NCBI GenBank assembly: GCA_046730475.1
Contig: JBKPIY010000057.1
Span: 1-10,265, forward strand
Reading direction: 5' to 3'
Source: JBKPIY01 sp046730475
GTDB taxonomy: Bacteria > Actinomycetota > Thermoleophilia > Solirubrobacterales > 70-9
Length of the DNA: 10,265 bases
This document shows positions 4,713 through 10,265 of this stretch, piece after piece. Below the pieces are notes generated by a model, which worked only from the letters and a program-made list of their open reading frames with translations, was not told where the DNA came from and ran no database searches. The translations under genes were made by a program, and so were the position numbers. Every line of letters starts with the position of its first letter. The stretch's first letter is position 1.

Positions 4713-5881
4713 CGATCCTCGAGCAGGTCTTCCGCGACGAGTGGGGCCGCGTCCTCGCCGGCCTGATCGGCTTCCTCGGCGACTTCGACCTCGCCGAGGA
4801 GGCCGCCCAGGAAGCGTTCGCGGTCGCCGCCGAGCGCTGGCCGAGGGACGGCACGCCGGACAACCCACGAGCGTGGCTGGTCACTACGGCGCGCAATCGC
4901 GCGATCGACCGAATCCGCCGCGATCGCACGCTCGCCGCGAAGACCCGCCTGCTCGAGGTGCCGGAAGCCGTTGAGGAGGACGAGATGGACGAGACGACGA
5001 TCCCGGACGAGCGGCTCGAGCTCCTCTTCACCTGCTGCCATCCGGCGCTCGCGCTCGATGCCCAGGTCGCGCTCACCCTGCGGACCCTGGGCGGGCTGCG
5101 GACCGAGGAGATCGCCCGCGCCTTCCTCGTCCCGGAGGAGACCATGGCCAAGCGGCTCGTCCGCGCGAAGCACAAGATCGCGGCCGCCGGGATCCCGTTT
5201 CGGGTGCAACCGGCTCATCTGCTCCCCGACCGGCTCGCCGCGGTGCTCGCGGTCGTCTACCTGATCTTCAACGAGGGCTACGGCGGTCGCGGGGAGCTGG
5301 CGGCCGAGGCGATCAGGCTCGGGCGCGCGCTCGCCGAGCTGATGCCCGACGAGCCCGAGGTGGCCGGACTGCTGGCGCTGATGCTGGTAAACGACGCCCG
5401 CCGCGACGCGCGGTTCGCCGACGGCGCCGTGGTCCTCCTCCGCGACCAGGATCGATCGCTCTGGGACGCGGGCGAGCTCGCCGAGGGACGGGCGGCGCTC
5501 GATCGCGGACTGGCGCTCGGCGGCCGCGGTCCATACGTGCTGCAGGCGGCGATCGCCGCCCTGCACGCGGACGAGCCCCCGGACTGGCCCCAGATCGCGG
5601 CCCTCTACGGCGAGCTCGCCCGGATCACCGGCTCGTCGGTCGTGGAGCTGAACCGGGCCGCCGCGATCGCCGAAGCGGGCGAGGTCGAGGCCGCCCTCGC
5701 CCTGGTGGAGCGCCTCGAGCTCGACCGCTACCACTATCTGCACGCGACGCGGGCGGAGCTGCTGCGCCGGCTCGATCGCGTCGAGGACGCCCGCGCGGCC
5801 TACGACCGCGCCCTGGAGCTCGTTCGCTCCGACGCCGAGCGGCGCTTCCTCGAGCGGCGGCTGGCGGAGCTCCAAGGCTGA
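4709..5881 (+). CDS. ECF42-type RNA polymerase sigma factor with C-terminal TPR-like extension
   Basis: About 390 residues, far longer than ordinary ECF factors (about 180) and normal for ECF42. Counting from the Val codon at 4709: region 2 LEQVFRDEWGRVLAGLIG (4-21), LAEEAAQEAFAVAAERWP (28-45), AWLVTTARNRAIDRIRRDR (55-73); linker DERLELLFTCCHPAL (100-114), the group hallmark; region 4 VALTLRTLGGLRTEEIARAF (120-139) and ETMAKRLVRAKHKI (144-157); then the extension with YLIFNEGY (184-191) and TPR-like helices (VELNRAAAIAEAGEVEAALA, 312-331; YHYLHATRAELLRRL, 341-355). It probably recruits RNA polymerase to its own operon and to other DGPF genes. The extension is thought to be needed for activity; no anti-sigma factor is seen. 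The start is unresolved. The frame lacks ATG, GTG or TTG anywhere near the conserved N-terminus: GTA (4709) sits where GTG is expected, and ATC (4715) has GGAG 8 nt upstream. The only ATG (4412) would lie deep in the YCII gene. Confidence 0.88.
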   Translation, partial: VAILEQVFRDEWGRVLAGLIGFLGDFDLAEEAAQEAFAVAAERWPRDGTPDNPRAWLVTTARNRAIDRIRRDRTLAAKTRLLEVPEAVEEDEMDETTIPDERLELLFTCCHPALALDAQVALTLRTLGGLRTEEIARAFLVPEETMAKRLVRAKHKIAAAGIPFRVQPAHLLPDRLAAVLAVVYLIFNEGYGGRGELAAEAIRLGRALAELMPDEPEVAGLLALMLVNDARRDARFADGAVVLLRDQDRSLWDAGELAEGRAALDRGLALGGRGPYVLQAAIAALHADEPPDWPQIAALYGELARITGSSVVELNRAAAIAEAGEVEAALALVERLELDRYHYLHATRAELLRRLDRVEDARAAYDRALELVRSDAERRFLERRLAELQG

Positions 5882-6085
5882 CCGGCGCCGAGATCGTCCG
5901 GGTCACCGTCGAGGCGAACGATCACCGCGAAGGCGCTGTTGGACGGACGGGCCCGCTCGCCGACGCTGCAGCACCACCTAGTCACCTGGCGGGGACGAAG
6001 CCGAACCCCCGGCAGGCCACGCGCTTGAGCACCACCACGAACTCGCGGGTTCCCGGCTCGAGGTCCTGCGAGGATCTGTCGCGGC
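5882..6085. other. Intergenic gap between sigma factor and methyltransferase
   Basis: About 200 bp. No clear terminator hairpin was found. On the minus strand, 5982-6073 reads EPGTREFVVVLKRVACRG followed by FGFVPAR and a TGA. It looks protein-like and could be the 3' end of another lost gene, but I cannot match it to a family. GAGGA (6070-6074) lies 11 nt before the methyltransferase GTG. Confidence 0.35.
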
Positions 6086-6694
6086 GTGGATACGCGAGCC
6101 CATTGGGAACAGATTTACGAACAGAACCGGCCAGACGATGTCAGCTGGTTCGAGCCGAGCCCGCGCAGCTCCTTGGAGCTGATTGACGAGGCCGCCATTG
6201 ATCGTGACGCGGCGATGATCGACGTCGGCGGCGGCGCGTCTCGACTGGCCGGCGAACTCCTCGCCAGGGGCTACACCGACATCACCGTGGCGGACATCTC
6301 CGGCGAGGCCCTGGCGCTGGCAAGGGCGGAGCTCGGAGCGCGAGCGGAGCGGATCGCCTGGGTTGGGGCGGACATCCGAACCCACGTCTTCGGGCGCTCC
6401 TTCGGGCTTTGGCACGATCGCGCCGCCTTTCACTTCATGGTGGACCCCGAGGACCGGGACGCCTACCTCTCCCGGCTCCGCACGGCGCTCGCCCCCGGCG
6501 GCCAGCTGATCGTCGCAACCTTCGGCCCGGAGGCGCCCCCGAGATGCAGCGGGTTACCGGTCCATCGGTACAGCGCGGAGGATCTGGCCGCGCTTCTCCC
6601 GGACTTCGAGCTCGCATCCTCGCGGTACGAGCTGCACCACACCCCGCGCGGGAAGGAACAGCAATTCCTCTACGCGCGCTTCGTGCGGCCCTGA
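6086..6694 (+). CDS. Class I SAM-dependent methyltransferase
   Basis: A 202-aa cytosolic enzyme expected to transfer a methyl group from S-adenosylmethionine. The N-terminal HWEQIYEQNRPDDVSWFEPSPRSSLELI (6-33) is typical of a subgroup in which a W-F/Y-E/Q motif precedes the fold. Motif I is AMIDVGGGASRLAGELLARGY (43-63), with acidic motif II VADISGEALALAR (68-80) and motif III WVGADIRT (92-99). The subgroup hallmark LWHDRAAFHFMVDPEDRDAYLS (108-129) follows, then PGGQLIVATFGPEAPPRCSGLPVHRYSAEDL (137-167) with the conserved CSGLPV. The end, HTPRGKEQQFLYARF (185-199), is complete. The GTG at 6086 is supported by GAGGA upstream. The substrate cannot be inferred; annotations such as thiopurine- or trans-aconitate-type in this subgroup rest on weak similarity. 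The neighbours give no pathway clue. Confidence 0.9.
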   Translation: MDTRAHWEQIYEQNRPDDVSWFEPSPRSSLELIDEAAIDRDAAMIDVGGGASRLAGELLARGYTDITVADISGEALALARAELGARAERIAWVGADIRTHVFGRSFGLWHDRAAFHFMVDPEDRDAYLSRLRTALAPGGQLIVATFGPEAPPRCSGLPVHRYSAEDLAALLPDFELASSRYELHHTPRGKEQQFLYARFVRP

Positions 6695-6792
6695 ACGGCG
6701 ACCGGCAAATCCGCGGCACCGCCAGGGGCGATCTGGGCGTCGTCGACCTGGCTTCGACCCATGCGACCCGCGTCGCGCGTGCGTCATCGTAC

Positions 6793-8082
6793 GTGGAGAC
6801 GAGGGCGACGATCCGCGCATATCAAGCCGAAGACCTGAGCCGGGTCCTCCAGCTCTGGCAGTGGACCGACTCGCTGCCGGTCGGCCCCGACGGCCTCACC
6901 GTGGATCAGGCCGTCGAGCTGATCGTCTCGGACTCGACCGTAACCCTGGTCGCGGAGGCCGAGGGGGAGCTGGTCGGGATGGTGGTGGGGAGCGCCGTGG
7001 CCGCGGTCGGCTGGATCCACCGGCTGACCGTGCTGCCCGAGGGGCCGGCCGGCGAGCAGGTCGCAAACGAGCTGGTCGGAGCGCTCGAGACGAGCTTCGC
7101 CGAGGTCGGCGTGCGCAGGATCGCGACCGCGGTGGGCGAGGACGATCCGCTCCGCGGCCATCTCGAGCGGCGCGGCTATGACCCGACCGGCGGGGTGCTC
7201 CACCTCGAGCGGCGGCTTCCGGACACGGTCGCGGTACCGAGCGGGTTGGCGGAGCTGGGCGGGCGCATGATCCACCCGGGGCTCTGGCGCGAGCTCAAGG
7301 GGCTCGAGGACGCCAAGCAGGTGATCGAGCGCCGGGTGATCCTGCCGCTCGCGGAGCCGGAGCTCGCCGCCCGGCACGCGGTCGCGCCGCCGCGGGCGAT
7401 CGTGCTCTTCGGGCCGCCCGGGACCGGGAAGACCACGTTCGCCAAGGGGATCGCCTCACGGCTCGCCTGGCCCTTCGTCGAGATCCAGCCCGCGGAGCTG
7501 ACCGGGGAGGGCCCCGACCGCGAGGCCAGCCTGCTCGCGCAATCCTTCGACCGCATCCTGGGACTGAGCGCGGCGGTGGTGTTCGTGGATGAGGTCGAGG
7601 ACGTCGCCGCCGCCCGCAGCACGGACCGCAAGGCAAGCCCGAGCGTGACGAACGAGTTCCTGAAGCAGATCCCGCGAATGCGCGAGCGGGTCGAGCATCT
7701 CCTCGTCTGCGCGACCAACTGGGTCGGCACCCTCGACCCGGCCTTCCTCAGGCCCGGCCGCTTCGATTACGTCCTCCCGGTCGGGCCGCCCGACCGGGAG
7801 GCGCGGGCGGCGATCTGGCGGCGTTATGTCGAGGAGATCACCGACGAGGAGGTCGACGTCCCCCTGCTCGTCGAGGCGAGTGATCTGTACACGCCCGCGG
7901 ACATCGAGTTCGCCGCGCGCCACGCCGCCCAGCGCGCATTCGAGCGCGAGCACTTCGAGGAGATCCAGGGGCGCGCGACCACGGACGACTTCCTGGCGGC
8001 GATCCGGGCGACGCGCCCGACGCTCTCGACCGAGATCGTGGAGGGGTTCCGACGGGACACCGAGCGGTTCGCGAGGTATTGA
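6793..8082 (+). CDS. GNAT-like domain fused to a single AAA+ ATPase
   Basis: A 429-aa two-domain protein. Residues 6-141 look like a GNAT acyltransferase fold: TIRAYQAEDLSRVLQLWQW (6-24), VTLVAEAEGELVGMVVGSAV (50-69), WIHRLTVLPEGPAGEQVANELVGALE (74-99), a terminal RRGYDPTGGVLHLERRL (126-142). The acetyl-CoA loop (R/QxxGxG/A) is degenerate. Residues 165-429 are one classic AAA module: WRELKGLEDAKQVIERRVILPL (165-186), Walker A GPPGTGKTT (207-215), Walker B VVFVDE (262-267), sensor 1 CATNW with N309, arginine fingers in FLRPGRFD (R320, R323), and the TPADIEFAARHA lid motif (367-378). It resembles the CDC48/FtsH-type AAA clade but lacks a protease domain. ATP hydrolysis is probable, and remodelling of a protein partner is inferred. 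The GTG at 6793 begins just before the GNAT strand, and no Shine-Dalgarno is seen. The frame is open upstream only as an antisense-like shadow. A membrane channel homologue follows 49 nt downstream. Confidence 0.88.
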   Translation: METRATIRAYQAEDLSRVLQLWQWTDSLPVGPDGLTVDQAVELIVSDSTVTLVAEAEGELVGMVVGSAVAAVGWIHRLTVLPEGPAGEQVANELVGALETSFAEVGVRRIATAVGEDDPLRGHLERRGYDPTGGVLHLERRLPDTVAVPSGLAELGGRMIHPGLWRELKGLEDAKQVIERRVILPLAEPELAARHAVAPPRAIVLFGPPGTGKTTFAKGIASRLAWPFVEIQPAELTGEGPDREASLLAQSFDRILGLSAAVVFVDEVEDVAAARSTDRKASPSVTNEFLKQIPRMRERVEHLLVCATNWVGTLDPAFLRPGRFDYVLPVGPPDREARAAIWRRYVEEITDEEVDVPLLVEASDLYTPADIEFAARHAAQRAFEREHFEEIQGRATTDDFLAAIRATRPTLSTEIVEGFRRDTERFARY

Positions 8083-8131
8083 GCACCGGTACAGGGGCCG
8101 CCGGCCCGCATCTGCCAGGCTCCCCCGGATC

Positions 8132-9223
8132 GTGCGAGTCGTGGTCGGAATTCTGAGCGTCGGGCTGATCGCGCTGATGCTGGCCGAGTTCTTCGTCACC
8201 TTCCTGCTCCCGCGGCGGGTGAAGCGCGACCCCCGGATCGCCCGCCAGTTCTTCGTCGTCGTCTGGCGACCCTGGCGCGCGGTCGCCGCCCGGATGTCGA
8301 GGGCCCACGCCGACACGATGCTCGGGATCTTCGGCCCGCTCGGCCTCCTCTTCGTCCTCGCCTTCCTGGCGACGGGCGTGATCGTCGGCTTCGCCGGCCT
8401 GCATTGGGCGGAGCGCTCGGACCTCGGCCCGGCAAACCCGGGGAATTTCGGCAACGACCTCTACTTCAGCGCGGGCTCGTTCTTCACCGCGTCGACGGTG
8501 GCCCAGCCGACGGGCGGCTTCGCCAAGGTCCTCCAGATCGCCGAGGCGGCGTCGGGGTTCGCGGTCCTGTTCATCTCGATCGGCTACCTGCCGGCGCTGT
8601 TTCAGTCCTTCTCCCGGCGGGAGGCCGCGATCTCGCAGCTCGATCCCCGCGCGGGTTCACCCCCCACCGCGGGCGCTCTGCTCGAGCGCTCGGGAGAGCG
8701 TGGCTGGGGGGACATCGACGCCTACCTGCGCGAGTGGGAGACGTGGGCCGCCGAGGTGATGGAGACCCAGCTCTCCTATCCGATCGTCGGCTGGTTTCGA
8801 TCCCAGCACGTGAACCAGAATTGGCTCGCGGCGCTGACCACGGTGGTCGACGCCTCCGCGTTCTCGATCGCGTACGCGCCCGGCCGCTCGGTCGGAGCCG
8901 AGATGACCTTCGCGATCGGCCGCCACGCGCTGTCCGACCTCGCGTTCACCTACCGCACCACGGTCCCGAAGGGCCCGATCGATCGGCTTCCGAACGGCGA
9001 CCTCGATCAGCTCCTCTCCCGCCTCCGAGCCAGCGGCCTCGAGCTCGAGCAGGGTGAGCCGGCCCATGAGAAGCTGACCAAGCTGCGCTCGAGCTACGAG
9101 CGGTACGCGGTCGCGATCGCGGACCGGCTCGCCCTAGCCCTCCCCGGCTGGCTCCCCGGGGAGGACGCCGTCGAGTACTGGCGCCTGAGCGTCCACCGCG
9201 ACCGCGATCGCTCGCTTCAATGA
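8132..9223 (+). CDS. Two-TM ion-channel-like membrane protein lacking a recognisable selectivity filter
   Basis: A 363-aa membrane protein. Helices lie at about 4-26 (VVGILSVGLIALMLAEFFVTFLL) and 64-90; a re-entrant pore-like segment DLYFSAGSFFTAS (109-121) follows, then an inner helix AEAASGFAVLFISIGYLPALFQSF (137-160) leading into SRREAAISQLDPRAGSPPTA (161-180). That last sequence and the following REWETWAAEVMETQLSYPIVGWFRSQHVNQNWLAAL (200-235) strongly recall the cytosolic half of bacterial proteins annotated as potassium channel family (Ion_trans_2-like), which from memory carry FFTLGxGD-type filters. Here that position reads FFTASTVAQPTGG: no TxGYGD-like signature. It may be non-selective, inactive as a channel, or a membrane anchor/sensor. 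GTG 8132 is the best start; only a weak AGG precedes it. Tight spacing behind the GNAT-AAA+ gene suggests an operon. Confidence 0.8.
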   Translation: MRVVVGILSVGLIALMLAEFFVTFLLPRRVKRDPRIARQFFVVVWRPWRAVAARMSRAHADTMLGIFGPLGLLFVLAFLATGVIVGFAGLHWAERSDLGPANPGNFGNDLYFSAGSFFTASTVAQPTGGFAKVLQIAEAASGFAVLFISIGYLPALFQSFSRREAAISQLDPRAGSPPTAGALLERSGERGWGDIDAYLREWETWAAEVMETQLSYPIVGWFRSQHVNQNWLAALTTVVDASAFSIAYAPGRSVGAEMTFAIGRHALSDLAFTYRTTVPKGPIDRLPNGDLDQLLSRLRASGLELEQGEPAHEKLTKLRSSYERYAVAIADRLALALPGWLPGEDAVEYWRLSVHRDRDRSLQ

Positions 9224-9261
9224 CCGCCGGGATCGCCCTGTAACATCGCCGTCGAGCTTCC

Positions 9262-10265
9262 TTAGCCGAGCGGCGTACGTTCGTTCAAGCGGCGAATCCA
9301 CTCACCCATGAGGGGGTCCACCAATTGAAGTTCGGAGCCAATCGCGTGCAGGTGACCGGCGTGAATGAGGCTGTTCCGCGCGTGCCCGGCCCCACCCTTC
9401 GACAGGTTGAATCGCGCCAGGGTTCGCCGATTGAACAACGAATCGCTGCTAAGCGTCAGGGCAGAAAGGACCGCCTGCTCCTTGACCTGCAAGGCGTCCC
9501 AGGTGGCCTGCAACGCCTCACCGTGTTCCGCAAACATCTCCTCCTGCGCCCCTTGCCAGGCCTCGGCGTCGGCCGCCTGACCTCGGGCAGTCTGTTCCCA
9601 AAGGTGATGCGCGAGAAGCATGGCGCGCTGCGGGTGACCGGCAACGAGATCGAGGAGGGCGCCGAGGACCGGGGTCACGTCGCGTCCGCCGGCCTCAAAG
9701 CAGGCGCCAATGTAATCAGCGAGGTCATGGTCCGAGAGCGGGGCCAGGTAGAGGGCGCGTGCCTGGCCGAAGAAGGGGCGCTCGCGGGTTCCGAACAGCT
9801 GCTCCATGAGCCCCGGGTGGGATCCAGCGAAGATGTAGCTGGCTGCGTCGCCGTGGCGCTGAATCCGGCTTCGGAATAGGCCGTCGATCTGTGGGTCCAC
9901 GGCGAGGAGCCCTTGAAACTCATCGAAGGCGACCAGGGTCCGCTGGCCGTTGCGCTCGAACAGAGTCAGGGGCAGATCCAACAGCCCAGTGAGGACGCGG
10001 GTCGTCTCCTCGGTGGGCTGAGGCTGTGCCTCAACCCGTGCTGGTATCGGCCCGCCCCCGACGCTCACGCGGGGGCGCAAAGCGCGGATCGCGGCGATCG
10101 CCATCCGCCTTGCCGGCGAGCGCAGCTTGTCGTAGGCGGCTTCGATCCTGGCGATCACATCGGCGTGGGCGAGGACGCCGTAGAAGTCGACCTCCAGGTA
10201 ATTGATGCCGGCGTTCTCCGCATCGCGCCCCACCCGGCGAAGGAGGCTCGTCTTGCCGTATCGCC
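9262..10265 (-). CDS. P-loop ATPase of the ATPase_2 (archaeal-type AAA) family, N-terminus beyond window
   Basis: At the right edge the frame reads RYGKTSLLRRVGRDAENAG, the end of a Walker A motif of the form G-x-R-R-x-GKTS typical of this STAND/MNS-type ATPase family. Counting from the Val codon at 10233: strand NYLEVDFYGV (11-20), Walker B TLVAFDEFQGLL (99-110), sensor-like YIFAGSHPGLMEQLF (133-147), the family's LAPLSDHDLADYI (163-175), then LVAGHPQRAMLLAHHLWEQ (196-214). The C-terminal third (about 246-323) looks like a winged helix (LQVKEQAVLSALTLSSDSLF...). Such proteins are ATP-driven switches, often with a DNA- or partner-binding tail; substrates are rarely known. Codon use (more TTG, GAA, AAT, and A/T wobble bases) looks less GC-rich than its neighbours, hinting at separate acquisition. 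It converges on the channel-like gene with a 38-nt gap. Confidence 0.85.
   Translation of the reverse strand, partial: RYGKTSLLRRVGRDAENAGINYLEVDFYGVLAHADVIARIEAAYDKLRSPARRMAIAAIRALRPRVSVGGGPIPARVEAQPQPTEETTRVLTGLLDLPLTLFERNGQRTLVAFDEFQGLLAVDPQIDGLFRSRIQRHGDAASYIFAGSHPGLMEQLFGTRERPFFGQARALYLAPLSDHDLADYIGACFEAGGRDVTPVLGALLDLVAGHPQRAMLLAHHLWEQTARGQAADAEAWQGAQEEMFAEHGEALQATWDALQVKEQAVLSALTLSSDSLFNRRTLARFNLSKGGAGHARNSLIHAGHLHAIGSELQLVDPLMGEWIRRLNERTPLG

Noticed and set aside
4457..5875. 472-codon open frame antisense to the YCII and sigma genes
   Set aside because: It is a by-product of high GC in an Ala/Leu/Arg-rich gene. The sense strand carries full YCII and ECF42 signatures.
5982..6073. Minus-strand C-terminal-like fragment ending GFVPAR-stop
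   Set aside because: It looks coding but is only about 30 residues long, with no start and no family I can name. Noted within the intergenic entry only.
7456..8454. 332-codon antisense frame across the AAA+ and channel-like genes
   Set aside because: It spans two well-supported genes and their gap, has Arg/Pro-rich composition and no motif.

Overview
The window is high-GC DNA (roughly 70% by eye) with dense genes, GTG starts, frequent GATCG/CTCGAG words and short intergenic gaps. This suggests a high-GC actinobacterium. The RTX-like secreted protein, the ECF42-type sigma factor and the channel-like protein would fit a soil Thermoleophilia/Solirubrobacterales lineage, but that placement is an inference. 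No rRNA, tRNA, CRISPR array or insertion sequence was seen.

Left part (1-3190). An ECF sigma factor, cut off by the left edge, is transcribed leftward. It diverges from a rightward MarR-type repressor. The shared control region (551-610) holds a near-consensus promoter for the sigma side and three inverted repeats set exactly 19 bp apart. Rightward from marR come a 66-aa acidic protein, a secreted RTX-like calcium-binding protein and a four-helix membrane protein. The 66-aa gene and the RTX-like gene are each preceded by a copy of the same diverged leader of about 110 bp. A perfect 13-bp hairpin follows the RTX-like gene and another follows the membrane protein.

Middle part (3190-4350) looks partly decayed. 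On the minus strand it holds the C-terminal end of a DJ-1/PfpI protein, one intact SnoaL/NTF2-like gene, about 350 bp with nothing recognisable, and the C-terminal end of a VOC (glyoxalase-fold) protein. The VOC remnant abuts the promoter side of the next operon.

Central operon (4353-5881). A YCII/DGPF-domain protein with a strong Shine-Dalgarno sequence is followed without a gap by a long ECF sigma factor that has a TPR-like C-terminal extension. This is the classic ECF42 plus DGPF pair. The sigma frame has no canonical start codon where the conserved N-terminus begins.

Right part (6086-10265). A class I SAM methyltransferase is followed by a gene joining a GNAT-like domain to a single AAA+ ATPase. 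After a 49-nt gap comes a membrane protein related to two-TM-type ion channels whose selectivity-filter motif is not recognisable. A convergent, lower-GC P-loop ATPase of the ATPase_2 (archaeal-type, winged-helix) kind runs off the right edge.

The observations most worth following up are the three-unit 19-bp operator array, the duplicated leader in front of two unrelated genes, the GNAT-AAA+ fusion next to a filter-less channel homologue, and the missing start codon of the ECF42 sigma factor.
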